From the NCBI GenBank assembly GCA_902590775.1, contig CACIYC010000005.1, positions 1 to 64,000 on the forward strand: DNA of 64,000 nt, given 5' to 3'. Below are positions 43,428 to 52,742 of this stretch, one piece after another. The translations under genes were made by a program, and so were the position numbers. Source of the stretch: an uncultured Prochlorococcus sp. (GTDB taxonomy: Bacteria; Cyanobacteriota; Cyanobacteriia; PCC-6307; Cyanobiaceae). The notes beneath the pieces are model-generated. The model searched no databases, was not told where the DNA came from, and was given only the letters and a program-made list of their open reading frames with translations. The stretch's first letter is position 1. Every line of letters begins with the position of its first letter.

Positions 43428-43616
43428 ATGACTAAACAAGACACGCAAAATGAAGCAGTCCCAGATAATGAACCTAAATGGGATTACACTTCATCAAAGC
43501 AAAATTTCTTTACTGGAGCGGCAGTTGTTGCTGGCAATGCTCTAGTTCTTTTGCTTTATTTGCTTTATAGAACTGTCCCAGCTGTACATCAATTCATTTC
43601 AGGTAAGCCTATGTAA
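43428..43616 (+). CDS. 62-aa membrane protein with RTVPAVH motif
   Basis: A polar acidic N-terminus (MTKQDTQNEAVPDNEPKWDY), one helix (GAAVVAGNALVLLLYLLYRT), then VPAVHQFISGKPM. The RT-x-PAVH-x-F motif recurs at 21444-21785. The next gene begins 38 bases later on the same strand. Confidence 0.6.
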   Translation: MTKQDTQNEAVPDNEPKWDYTSSKQNFFTGAAVVAGNALVLLLYLLYRTVPAVHQFISGKPM

Positions 43617-43654
43617 TAAAAAAGTTTGCTTGAATAAAAAAAATTATTAAATCT

Positions 43655-43837
43655 ATGTCTTCATTTAGAGAAAGGGTTAATGCTCATCTTCCGATAGTGC
43701 TCCAATTTATTGGAACAGCTTCTTTGGTTGTAATTGCTTTGACAGCAATTTGTGGTTCACAATCACTTAAAAAGATGGTTGAAAGCCATGATATAAAATC
43801 TACAACTAATATTCATCTGGACCATATGAATAATTAA
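43655..43837 (+). CDS. 60-aa single-pass membrane protein
   Basis: MSSFRERVNAHLPIVLQFIG, a helix (TASLVVIALTAICGSQSLK), and a polar His-containing tail (NIHLDHMNN). Probably co-transcribed with 43428. No family recognised. Confidence 0.55.
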   Translation: MSSFRERVNAHLPIVLQFIGTASLVVIALTAICGSQSLKKMVESHDIKSTTNIHLDHMNN

Positions 43838-43949
43838 TTTCCTGAGCTTAATATAAACAATTAATTTTTAAATTCAAATAAGATATGGCTTTGAATTGAA
43901 GTTCAACCTTCTTTTATTTGCTGAACAAATAAAGATCAATAAAGCATTG

Positions 43950-44468
43950 CTACCTTTGGATATTTCTTCCTTTTATGAATAAGGCAAGTAAAATTATTAA
44001 TACAACTAATGGAAATAAATAAATCGCAGTAAATATTCCCATAATAATTATTAGGGATGTAATTACTATACAAGAGAATAAAATAATGGATCTAATCCAA
44101 ATGTTTATTCTATTAAAGAATTTCTTACCTGTTTTTCTATCTAATTCAATCTGTAGATTTCTTCGTTCATTATATAATGCAAAAAGAAAGTTAATATGCC
44201 ATTGCGATGATGAGGCTGCTTTAGATTCTACTATTTTTCTTCTAAATCCAGCAAAAATATTAGAATCTTTATAAAGAAATAAACGAAGGCGCACTAACTG
44301 AGCTTCAAATATTGCCTGAGTTGTCAATTTTATTTTCTCGTCAACTTCTTCTATTCTTCTTTTAAGAAGTTCAATATGGCTATCAGTCTGAGTAGTTTCA
44401 AGCTTGCTGATGCTAGAGATTTTCTTGTTTTTTTTGAATAATGTTTTAAAGAACTGCAAGTAATTCAA
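43950..44468 (-). CDS. 172-aa coiled-coil membrane protein
   Basis: A coiled-coil N-terminal half (ELLKRRIEEVDEKIKLTTQA) is followed by a basic middle and two C-terminal helices (SIILFSCIVITSLIIIMGIF and YLFPLVVLIILLALFIKG). Orientation suggests the coil faces the cytoplasm. The plus-strand track ORF at 44086 is a shadow. Confidence 0.55.
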   Translation of the reverse strand: MNYLQFFKTLFKKNKKISSISKLETTQTDSHIELLKRRIEEVDEKIKLTTQAIFEAQLVRLRLFLYKDSNIFAGFRRKIVESKAASSSQWHINFLFALYNERRNLQIELDRKTGKKFFNRINIWIRSIILFSCIVITSLIIIMGIFTAIYLFPLVVLIILLALFIKGRNIQR

Positions 44469-44532
44469 TCCAAACGCTTTATATTGTCTTTGATATTGTA
44501 TGTTGTATGAACACTTTTTTAAATAGCTTTTT

Positions 44533-45306
44533 TTAGGATTGCAGGAAGATTGATTTTATTATAAGAAAGCTGCCCATTGATATGGTCAAAATTTCAAATG
44601 ATTTTTTTACAACTTTTTCGCCTTTAATAATCGAGTAATGTGCGCCTAGGTATCCACCAATAAATGACCCAATAATCAGAGAAGGAATCCAAGACCACTT
44701 AATTTCATTATTAATTCCAAGAGCAATTGCGCCAGTACCATTCCAAACCACTCCAACTAAAACTAATGTATAGGCAACTGCTTCAGTATAAGATAGATTG
44801 AACCAATTAATTAATAAAAAAGTCAAAAACAAGCCAGTACCTGAGGCTAAGGAGCCATTGATAACACCTATCATAAATATAGCTATAGATCCTATTGCAA
44901 TCATAATATTACTTAATTTCAATTTATCCTTATTATTTTCTTTGATTTTAAAGGAATATATACCGAGAAATAATATTAGTATACCTAAACTAAATGTAGC
45001 TAGCTGCTCTTTAATAAAAAGGACTAGGTTTGAGCCTAATAGTACACCAGGTAATCCGAAAAATAAAATAAGAAGTATAAACTTAGGTTTTAATGTTTGC
45101 TCTTTATAATGCCTAATGCTTGCGCCTATACCAAGTGCAACGCTAGCTATTTTATGAGTAGCTAATGCTTTGGTAAAAGGGAGTCCTAGTAATATGAGTA
45201 CTGGCAACTGCGTTAATCCCGAACCTCCACCAGCAATAGCAGAAAAGAAATTTGACACTATTGATATGACTATTAGTACAAGCTGTTGAAATAACTCAGT
45301 AAGCAT
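44533..45306 (-). CDS. TauE/SafE family anion permease
   Basis: 257 residues, about eight hydrophobic helices. The opening NFFSAIAGGGSGLTQLPVLI, with a GGGSG-type loop, and ASGTGLFLTFLLINWFNLSY match the TauE/SafE (sulfite exporter) family. It probably exports an organosulfur or sulfite-like anion, or takes one up; substrate unknown. Confidence 0.85.
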   Translation of the reverse strand: MLTELFQQLVLIVISIVSNFFSAIAGGGSGLTQLPVLILLGLPFTKALATHKIASVALGIGASIRHYKEQTLKPKFILLILFFGLPGVLLGSNLVLFIKEQLATFSLGILILFLGIYSFKIKENNKDKLKLSNIMIAIGSIAIFMIGVINGSLASGTGLFLTFLLINWFNLSYTEAVAYTLVLVGVVWNGTGAIALGINNEIKWSWIPSLIIGSFIGGYLGAHYSIIKGEKVVKKSFEILTISMGSFLIIKSIFLQS

Positions 45307-45543
45307 TTTTATTTCGACTTATAGTTCGTTATTTATGAAAATATTTTATTATATTTAGATTAGCCTTAAAAAAAGATATTGTAAAAATCATACTGCTTAT
45401 TTGTTTAGTTCAAGGATGGAGAGGGGTTAAGGCGCTACTTCCTTTATGTCAGGGAATTAGAATTTGTGTCTAAAAAAATCTTTAATATTCTCAAATGTAA
45501 TATTTTCTGTGGAATAATAATAGTTATATTGCTTTAGTTCCTT

Positions 45544-46077
45544 ATGGGGATTGTTTCTTTAGCAAAGATTAAAATAAAATCTTTGGTTCGAAAAGTATTA
45601 GAAAAATATTCTAATAAGGATACTTTTTTCTCATCTAGATACCTCACTAATAATCAACTTAGATGTAGTTGGAACCTTTCAAGTAAGGACAAATTGAATT
45701 TTATTAGCAATGAAAATCATAGATTATGTTTAAGGATATATGATATAAGTAATGGTCGCTCTATAAGCTCTATGCCATGTATCATGAAGGAGGTGGAACT
45801 GAAAACATATACCAATAATGAGTTTTGCTTTGCCCCACCAGTAGCTAATGGTACTCTTTTAATTGAGTTTGGATATAGACAGTCATATAGTGAATGGTTC
45901 TTATTAGCATCATCTAAGTTGTTCTTAGGGAAAAGAGATATTTCAGCTCATTATCCAGATGAATCATGGCTTTATTCAACTTTTACTGCCAATAATTTAG
46001 ATAATAGTATACATGAAAAAGTATATCAATTGTCTTTATCTGGTCTCAATGGAGGTTCAGAAGAAATACATAGATAA
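45544..46077 (+). CDS. DUF4912 family protein
   Basis: 177 residues. LCLRIYDISNGRSISSMPCI, then FCFAPPVANGTLLIEFGYRQ and FLLASSKLFLGKRDISAHYP match the DUF4912 pattern (a small beta domain seen in cyanobacteria). It has an N-terminal basic segment and a C-terminal tail. Function unknown. Confidence 0.65.
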   Translation: MGIVSLAKIKIKSLVRKVLEKYSNKDTFFSSRYLTNNQLRCSWNLSSKDKLNFISNENHRLCLRIYDISNGRSISSMPCIMKEVELKTYTNNEFCFAPPVANGTLLIEFGYRQSYSEWFLLASSKLFLGKRDISAHYPDESWLYSTFTANNLDNSIHEKVYQLSLSGLNGGSEEIHR

Positions 46078-46112
46078 AATATAGAATTATATTTTGGAAA
46101 AATTCTATCTAT

Positions 46113-46481
46113 TTAAATTACGTTATTTAGAGATGATTTTAACCATTTGAGGAAATTATTTGGATTTAATACATCTTTAAGCGTATTAGATATATCTAAA
46201 CCACCTGAATTGAATTTGTTTATTGCTAAATACGCAGTATCTATTTCTTCTCCTGAAGATATAGAGTGAATTTCGTCTTTGAAGAACCAAAAATTTTGTC
46301 CATTTCTTAATTCTAAAATCACTCCTATTCCGACACCATCTGTAATTCTATAATCTATTACTTTGCCATATGGGTCTTTTGATAATTGTTCTTTTAGATC
46401 TGATGAGATCGTGTCATTTATTTTTCCCAGGTCAATATTGACGGTTGAGCCTAAAGAAGATAGCGAGTTTTCTTTATTTAT
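46113..46481 (-). CDS. DUF2862 protein without a canonical start
   Basis: The track lists only 69 residues from GTG 46322. The same frame stays open to 46517 and upstream encodes a DUF2862 domain: VNIDLGKINDTISSDLKEQL, then GKVIDYRITDGVGIGVILEL and WFFKDEI, aligning with the protein at 18594. No ATG, GTG or TTG is in frame; ATA 46481 is the best-placed start. Either an unusual start or a broken gene; the domain itself is intact. Confidence 0.6.
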   Translation of the reverse strand: MNKENSLSSLGSTVNIDLGKINDTISSDLKEQLSKDPYGKVIDYRITDGVGIGVILELRNGQNFWFFKDEIHSISSGEEIDTAYLAINKFNSGGLDISNTLKDVLNPNNFLKWLKSSLNNVI

Positions 46482-46617
46482 GAGCTTAAAGAAGTAAAAA
46501 TTCCTAAAGAATTTACTTTACAGGGATCCGCAAGTCAAGACTGAGTTATGAGTAAGACTTTATTTTTACTATTAAAGATAATTAGTCAATCCATTAGTTC
46601 GTAGATTTGTTTTGAGC

Positions 46618-46785
46618 TCACTTTCTTGAGTCATTTTTTGAGGCGTTGCTTCTTAACTTTCTAGATATGAATTTGATACTAGAAAGTACGAGTCTAATAA
46701 TTAGAAACGCAAATGCAACTAGTCCTCCTGCAACAACAAGTGATAACAACTGATTCCCTAGGTTGATCTCACTTAGATTTCCCAT
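46618..46785 (-). CDS. 55-aa single-pass membrane protein
   Basis: A hand-read ORF: MGNLSEINLGNQLLSLVVAG, GLVAFAFLIIRLVLSSIKFI, then SRKLRSNASKNDSRK. One helix and a basic tail. No family recognised. Confidence 0.55.
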   Translation of the reverse strand: MGNLSEINLGNQLLSLVVAGGLVAFAFLIIRLVLSSIKFISRKLRSNASKNDSRK

Positions 46786-47067
46786 TTTACATGCAACTAG
46801 TTCGATTAATAATATTGGTTTATTTTTGGTTTGGCTTATATCTCAATTAGATGTAACCTAGTATAAATTGTCGATTAAATTCATTGCCTATTCAGTCTCT
46901 AAGCTTATTCTCTGGTATTTTGCTAATTTTAATAGGTCTAATTATTAGATTTGAGTTTAAGATTAAAATAAGAGATGATTGATTTTTTATATTTCATAAG
47001 TCTTGAGCTTGTTATCTTGGCAGTATAGAAAGATTATAAATACTAAAATTCTATTCACATTATTATA

Positions 47068-47388
47068 TTAAAAACCTTTCTCTTCCATTTCTGTATTGTG
47101 CATTTTTTGCATTTCAACCATCTCTGCACAAGTAAGTGCTGGTCTATAGAGGAATTCGCATCCAAAGGCTGATCTCCAGAACATAAAATGTTTGAAAAGT
47201 GCTTTTGTATCAGCGGCTTTACAGATAATGCACAATTCACCTGACTCTGGCATATGAAGTCTTGCAATTAATTCAAAGCCATCAAATCGGTCCATTGTTG
47301 CTCCATCTTCCATGTATTTAATGAATGATGTATAGCCTTCATCTTGTGTCTCTGAGGGGACCACGCAAGTTACTACGTAAAACTGCAT
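47068..47388 (-). CDS. DUF3303-like protein
   Basis: 106 residues. FYVVTCVVPSETQDEGYTSF, FELIARLHMPESGELCIICK and FMFWRSAFGCEFLYRPALTC match the DUF3303 pattern of a small dimeric alpha/beta barrel-like fold. Function unknown. The track ORF at 47055-47267 is a shadow. Confidence 0.65.
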   Translation of the reverse strand: MQFYVVTCVVPSETQDEGYTSFIKYMEDGATMDRFDGFELIARLHMPESGELCIICKAADTKALFKHFMFWRSAFGCEFLYRPALTCAEMVEMQKMHNTEMEEKGF

Positions 47389-48303
47389 AATTAGAAAGTT
47401 CTTAGTACATAATTCTTTTAGAACATTTATAAAGCTAGTGCATAAATGGTTAATAAATTAAAATATTAGATCTTTATTATTATTTTTCTACTTGGATAAA
47501 AGTACTAAGTTAGCTAATTTTAGGTTAAATAATTACTTATCAATTACTTTGTATAAAAACTCTTTCTTTAATTCATTTGGTTTTTGTTGAGACTATTTTC
47601 TTCGACTTTAACATCATGATTTTATGTCTTGTAAAAAAAATAGAATTTCTAACAAAATAAGAATTTAATTAGAAATCTTTGTTTCTAATTTTCTAATATT
47701 ATTGATATTTATTTTACTTATTCTTATAGTATAATTTTATTTTCTTTATCGTTAAACCTAATGACTTATTACTTCTAAACTCTTTATATACATTAAAGGT
47801 GGAATCGGATAATCTTTGATTTTTTATCAGATTTCTATTTTTTACTTTAAGTACGAAATATCTTTTTTGATTGGTTAGTTTTATGTAGTTCTCATTGAGA
47901 ACTGTGGTTTCTTTTTATAATAATTTCTTAAAAGTTAGTTTTCTACTGAAAAGAAATAGAAAAAATTCACGCTATTTTGTTCTTTTCTAGCTTTCAAAGG
48001 TTCCTTATGCCTTGCATCTATTTCATTTCTCTTAACACACTCTTTCCAATTGCTGGGTGTGCAGAATTACAGCAAGAATGCTTTAAGATAACAGCTGCTT
48101 AGAAGGCTTTTCAGGTAAGGCTTGGAGCTGTAATGGAGAAGGAGATTAGAGGACTTTCTGAGCGTTACTGTTATTGCTTGAAAAGCATCTTTTGCCTTAA
48201 AAATTTTTGCAAATTTTTTCTTGAGTCTCTATTTCTTCTTTAAATTCTTTTTTAATGTCCTTTTTGATTTGTGTCGTTTCTAATTTAATAAAAATTTTTG
48301 CAT
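47389..48303. other. Large gap with only weak ORFs
   Basis: About 915 bases. Two weak plus frames are possible: 48007-48102 (MPCIYFISLNTLFPIAGCAE) and 48133-48243 (Cys-rich, YCYCLKSIFCLKNFC). Neither has ribosome-binding or paralogy support. The rest is AT-rich. Confidence 0.4.
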
Positions 48304-48333
48304 AAAAAAAAGGGTGGGCTTTAGCCATCACCC
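48304..48333 (-). terminator. Strong minus-strand terminator
   Basis: On the minus strand GGGTGATGGCT pairs with AGCCCACCC (with a bulge), then eight Ts. It ends the transcript of the gene at 48359-48508. Confidence 0.75.
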
Positions 48334-48358
48334 TCTTTTCATTAGAAAACAGTTCGTT

Positions 48359-48508
48359 CTAGTCCTTTTTGGCTGGCATGTTTTGCTGGTCATAATCAGG
48401 ACCTACTAAAACTGCCATAACAGCAAATAGAGCAATTGCTGCTATCCCAAGGTAGGCAGCTGATGGGGCCGGAGTAGTAAGAAGGCCGGCAAAGGTAAAA
48501 GGAAACAT
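48359..48508 (-). CDS. 49-aa PSAA/GP membrane protein, copy 2
   Basis: A hand-read ORF: MFPFTFAGLLTTPAPSAAYL, GIAAIALFAVMAVLVGPDYD, then QQNMPAKKD. One helix and a polar tail. It shares PSAA-x2-G, LFAV and GP with 33976-34119. Followed by a strong terminator, so expression is likely. Confidence 0.65.
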   Translation of the reverse strand: MFPFTFAGLLTTPAPSAAYLGIAAIALFAVMAVLVGPDYDQQNMPAKKD

Positions 48509-48568
48509 AGCTTTTAGTAAACAGTGTTATTAATACATCAAAAGTCTCTTTAGACGGGTCTTTTTCTT

Positions 48569-48745
48569 TACATTGTTATGTTTTTATTTTTTTCTTGCTT
48601 GAGACCAGGTTAGAAACCAGCTTGAATGCTTGTCGAGGAGCTGATTGGGCATATTGTCTTGAAGCTCAGAAATAGCAGCTCTCATATAAGGATCTCCTTT
48701 GTCAAAATGCTCAAAGAAATCTATGAGATTCAAATTATCATGCAT
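48569..48745 (-). CDS. 58-aa soluble acidic protein
   Basis: A hand-read ORF: MHDNLNLIDFFEHFDKGDPY, MRAAISELQDNMPNQLLDKH, then SSWFLTWSQQEKNKNITM. Helical, acidic. It lies just upstream of 48359 on the same strand. No family recognised. Confidence 0.55.
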
Positions 48746-48893
48746 TTGTCGTTTATTATTTTTAAAACATTTTTATGGTAATTGTCCCAAATATGATGTC
48801 AAGATTGATCTTGTCATGCAAATAATTATGCATAAACTTTTAGCAAAATCTTATATATAATTAATATTTATACAAATAGCTATTAATTCATAA

Positions 48894-50093
48894 TTAGCTG
48901 CTTTTATTAGCCGATCCTGCTTCTGCTAAATCACGCTGCAGATTCTGTTCACATGATAAAACTCTAGACCAAGAAGGTAATTGTTGAGTTACTGGGGATT
49001 CTAAAAAATTAATTGTTGAAGGTCTTAGTATTTTTGAGAATCTTTGAACCGATAACTCTTCTTGATGTCTGTCATATGGAAGACCATTTACAGCAGAATC
49101 TAATCCAAATTGTTTAACCCTATCTTGTCCAACTCGTTTATATAAAACCTCTAGGGTTGCTAGTTCAGAATTGGTTAATGTTTCAGCTTGGTGCTCCATT
49201 AAACCTCTTAAAATACTTGATAGGATTTCTGAGCACATTCTTTGCAGACCTTCTTTAGGGTTTTTTCCAACTTCTTTATGCTTATGATCAAAAATCCCAA
49301 GATCTACTTGAGCAATCCTTGATAGCCTTACGTTTCTATAAACTTCAGATAGCAGGCCGATTTCAAGGCCCCAATCGCAAGGAATTCTTAGGTTCATGCC
49401 TAAATCTCTCGTAAAAGCAAATTCACCTGCTAGTGGGTACCTAAAAGATTGAAGATATTTTAAAAAAGCCCCTTGACCGAATATTTGTTCTAACGAAGTT
49501 AATAATGGACCAACAAATAGTCGTGTGGCTCTTCCTTGCAAGACATTTGATTCTAGAGATAGCCTGCTATAAAAAGCTTTTACGTAAGAAATTCCGTGAG
49601 AAGGATCTAGTAAGGGTTGCAACATTCTTGCAGGATAAGAACTGCTGAAAGTCTTTATATCAGCATCGAACAATGCAACAACCTCAGAATGCCTTGTTGC
49701 TATTCCAATCCCCTGCCAAACAGCCCAACCTTTCCCAGGGGTGCCTATCAAGTCAAGACCATTATGTTCTTGTTTCTTGAGAAGTTCGATAACTTCAGGT
49801 CCATTAGTCCATTGAATATGGACAGGAAATGGCATTGAAGAAAAAAAATCTTTTGCTTCATTAACTTCTTCAGCTGTTTTTGCAGAGAGAGCAATAACTA
49901 ATTCATTAAGACCTTTTAAATCTTTGAGTACATCTCTTGTTTGCCTTAAGGCAGGCCTTTTGAATTCTTCAAATAAACATGGAATCAAAATAGCTGTAGG
50001 CTTTTTTCCTAAGCCCTTATTAAGATTTAATAGAGAATCTTCTGTAACCCTATACTCGTGAATTGTTGTGATCAAATCCTGGTTAAAGTCCAT
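48894..50093 (-). CDS. gpgS: Glucosyl-3-phosphoglycerate synthase
   Basis: 399 residues. A GT-A-type glycosyltransferase (GT81, GpgS). The nucleotide-sugar DxD is VALFDADIK, preceded by LIGTPGKGWAVWQGIGIAT, and YVKAFYSR follows. It transfers glucose from an NDP-glucose to 3-phosphoglycerate. Divergent from the GH13 gene, 72 bases apart, so they probably share one control region. With gpgP, it makes glucosylglycerate. Confidence 0.85.
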   Translation of the reverse strand: MDFNQDLITTIHEYRVTEDSLLNLNKGLGKKPTAILIPCLFEEFKRPALRQTRDVLKDLKGLNELVIALSAKTAEEVNEAKDFFSSMPFPVHIQWTNGPEVIELLKKQEHNGLDLIGTPGKGWAVWQGIGIATRHSEVVALFDADIKTFSSSYPARMLQPLLDPSHGISYVKAFYSRLSLESNVLQGRATRLFVGPLLTSLEQIFGQGAFLKYLQSFRYPLAGEFAFTRDLGMNLRIPCDWGLEIGLLSEVYRNVRLSRIAQVDLGIFDHKHKEVGKNPKEGLQRMCSEILSSILRGLMEHQAETLTNSELATLEVLYKRVGQDRVKQFGLDSAVNGLPYDRHQEELSVQRFSKILRPSTINFLESPVTQQLPSWSRVLSCEQNLQRDLAEAGSANKSS

Positions 50094-50165
50094 TCGGGAA
50101 ATAAGAGGGACAGAATGAAAAAAGTAATTATGTTGTTCCTGCGCCTAGAATTGGGAAATACCTAA

Positions 50166-51917
50166 GTGACAGGTTCAGAAAAACAACAGCTAGAAAAGCT
50201 TGGTTGCCTTTTAAAGAGAATATACAAGGATCAGACTGTCGAAGAACTTGATTATCTGTTGTCGCAATTGTTGCAGACTTTAGAAGCAAATTGTGATTCA
50301 AATATTGAAGAAGCAAAAAACTCTAAATCTTATTGGAATTCTTCTACAGCTGTTTTGATTACATATGCAGATGGTGTTCGATCGGCAAATCAGCCAGCAT
50401 TGAAGCCATTAAAGGAATTGATTGATAACTATTTAAGCAATCTTGTCTCTAATATTCACCTTTTGCCATTTTTATGTTCTACAAGTGATGGGGGTTTCGC
50501 AGTATCAAGCTATGAAAAAATAGATTCTCGTTTTGGTTCTTGGGATGACTTGAAAATTTTTTCTTCGAATTATGTCCTAATGGCAGATCTTGTCTTGAAT
50601 CATGTCTCGGCTTCGCATCCTTGGGTTCAACAATTTAAAAGTTCTTTTGAGCCTGGTAAAAACTATATATTAAATCCATCAATTAATGGTAATTGGCAAA
50701 ATGTGATTAGACCTAGGAATACATCTCTTTTTACTAGTATTGCAACTAAAGATGGGACAAAAGATGTTTGGACAACTTTTGGACCCGATCAAATTGATCT
50801 TAATTGGCGAGAACCTAAGGTCTTATTAGAGTTTTTAATTTTGATTATAAAATATATTAAAAATGGAATTAGTTGGATTCGGTTAGATGCAATTGGCTTT
50901 ATATGGAAAGAACCTTCAACCACATGTTTACATATGAATGAAGTTCATGACATTGTAAAAGTATTAAGAATACTTTTTGAAAAACTTAAGCTTTCAGGAG
51001 TTCTTATTACAGAAACAAATGTTCCAGAGAAAGAGAATATCTCTTATTTAATATCAGGAGATGAAGCACATTTAGCTTATAATTTTCCGTTACCACCTCT
51101 TCTCCTTGAATCATTAATTACTAATAAGGCTGACTTAATAAATAAATGGCTTTCTTCATGGCCTTCATTGCCATCTAATACAGGTTTCTTGAATTTTACA
51201 GCTTCACATGATGGTATTGGTTTAAGAGCGTTGGAAGGATTAATGAGTGCAAGTAGACTTCATAACTTGTTGATTGCTTGTGAACAAAGAGGAGGATTGG
51301 TTAGTCATAGAAGGATGCCTAATGGTGAAGATAAACCTTACGAATTAAATATTAGTTGGTGGAGTGCAATGTCAGATGTTGGTATAGATAGAAAATATCT
51401 TCAGTTTGAAAGATTTATATTAAGTCAACTTTTTATAATTGCATTAAAGGGTGTCCCTGCATTTTATTTGCAAGCAATAATGGCATCAGAAAATGATATT
51501 AATACTTTCGTAAAAAGTGGAGAGAGAAGAGATTTAAATAGAGAGAGATTTGATAAAAAAATATTAGTTAATACTTTAAATGATGAAAAATCATTTGCAA
51601 GTAAAAATCTCAAAGTTTTAAATCATGCAATGTCTGTTAGAAAACGTTTAAAAGCATTTCATCCTGAGGAAGCTATGCATTGCCATAGCAAAAAACGAAG
51701 CGATATTGTGATTATCTCTCGAGGTTGTGACAATTACAAAGTTTGGGCTATACATAATATGACTAATACAAAATTAAGTTTTTGCATTACTGATAATCTA
51801 GATTTTGAATTGAGCCCTAATACTTACTGGAGAGATGTATTGAATGATTTTGATTATTTAAATAATTTTATTGAGTTAAAGCCTTATTCTGTAAATTGGT
51901 TGATGCAGAAAAAATGA
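50166..51917 (+). CDS. GH13 glucosylglycerate (or sucrose) phosphorylase
   Basis: 583 residues, GTG start. GH13 subfamily 18-type: LMADLVLNHVS, the nucleophile Asp in WIRLDAIGF, acid/base Glu in LITETNV, and the third Asp in FTASHDGIGLR. In this pathway it most likely phosphorolyses glucosylglycerate to glucose-1-phosphate and glycerate; sucrose phosphorolysis cannot be excluded. Its stop overlaps gpgP by 4 bases (ATGA). Confidence 0.75.
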   Translation: MTGSEKQQLEKLGCLLKRIYKDQTVEELDYLLSQLLQTLEANCDSNIEEAKNSKSYWNSSTAVLITYADGVRSANQPALKPLKELIDNYLSNLVSNIHLLPFLCSTSDGGFAVSSYEKIDSRFGSWDDLKIFSSNYVLMADLVLNHVSASHPWVQQFKSSFEPGKNYILNPSINGNWQNVIRPRNTSLFTSIATKDGTKDVWTTFGPDQIDLNWREPKVLLEFLILIIKYIKNGISWIRLDAIGFIWKEPSTTCLHMNEVHDIVKVLRILFEKLKLSGVLITETNVPEKENISYLISGDEAHLAYNFPLPPLLLESLITNKADLINKWLSSWPSLPSNTGFLNFTASHDGIGLRALEGLMSASRLHNLLIACEQRGGLVSHRRMPNGEDKPYELNISWWSAMSDVGIDRKYLQFERFILSQLFIIALKGVPAFYLQAIMASENDINTFVKSGERRDLNRERFDKKILVNTLNDEKSFASKNLKVLNHAMSVRKRLKAFHPEEAMHCHSKKRSDIVIISRGCDNYKVWAIHNMTNTKLSFCITDNLDFELSPNTYWRDVLNDFDYLNNFIELKPYSVNWLMQKK

Positions 51918-52717
51918 ATTTAATATCTAATAAAAGCACATTATGGATTGTCACTGATATTGATGGCACATTGATGGATCATAATTATGATTTAACTCCA
52001 GCCTTGCCAGTTATTAAATGCTTGCAAGACCTTAGTATTCCTTTAATACCTTGTACTAGCAAAACTGCCTCTGAAGTTAGGGCTATTAGAAAAGAGATTT
52101 GTCTTAAAGATCCATTTATTGTAGAAAATGGTGGAGCAATTTATGGTAACTATTCTTCTTCTTTAGATGAATGGGAGTTGGTTTTAGGAAGAAGCTATAA
52201 ATATTTAAGATCAAAATTGGATCTAATTTCTAAGGAGGTTGGATATGTATTAAGACCATTAAATGACTTGTCAGTAAAGGAGATTAATCAGTTAACTGGA
52301 TTGAAAGGGAGATCAATAGATCTTGCCCTAGATAGACAGTGGAGTGTCCCTTTCTTGAATCCTCCTGATGAGGTTTATCAATTAATTCTTGAAACAGCCA
52401 AGAAATTTGATTCGACAATATTTAAAGGTAATCGAATGAGCCATTTACTTGGTAAAGGAAGTCATAAAGGTAAAGCTGTAATTGAACTGAAAAAATTTTT
52501 GAACAATAGAGCAGCCAAGGTAATAGCTTTAGGAGATTCCCAAAATGATTTGCCTTTATTAGAAGTGGCTGATATTGCTGTTGTTGTTCCTGGAAAAGAT
52601 GGCCCTAATGTAGCTTTAAAACCAGGATTAGATAAAGGCGAATTTTTGTTAGCACCTGCACCTCATTCTGAAGGATGGGCCTTGGCAGTTAAGGCTTTAA
52701 TTGATAAGTATGGATGA
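51914..52717 (+). CDS. gpgP: Glucosyl/mannosyl-3-phosphoglycerate phosphatase
   Basis: 267 residues from ATG 51914, chosen over the track TTG 51896 because of the ATGA overlap. HAD-superfamily phosphatase, type IIB: TDIDGTLMDHN (motif I), PCTSKT (motif II), and LGDSQNDLPLLEVAD (motif IV). It removes phosphate from glucosyl-3-phosphoglycerate. Translationally coupled to the GH13 gene. Confidence 0.88.
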   Translation: MNLISNKSTLWIVTDIDGTLMDHNYDLTPALPVIKCLQDLSIPLIPCTSKTASEVRAIRKEICLKDPFIVENGGAIYGNYSSSLDEWELVLGRSYKYLRSKLDLISKEVGYVLRPLNDLSVKEINQLTGLKGRSIDLALDRQWSVPFLNPPDEVYQLILETAKKFDSTIFKGNRMSHLLGKGSHKGKAVIELKKFLNNRAAKVIALGDSQNDLPLLEVADIAVVVPGKDGPNVALKPGLDKGEFLLAPAPHSEGWALAVKALIDKYG

Positions 52718-52742
52718 TTTACTTTTGAGTTTTGCTTAATTC

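Noticed and set aside
47055-47267. Track ORF of 70 residues (-)
   Set aside because: Shadow of the DUF3303-like gene in another frame.
48007-48102. 31-codon plus ORF (MPCIYFISLNTLF)
   Set aside because: No ribosome-binding site, paralogue or conserved motif; mentioned only in the gap entry.
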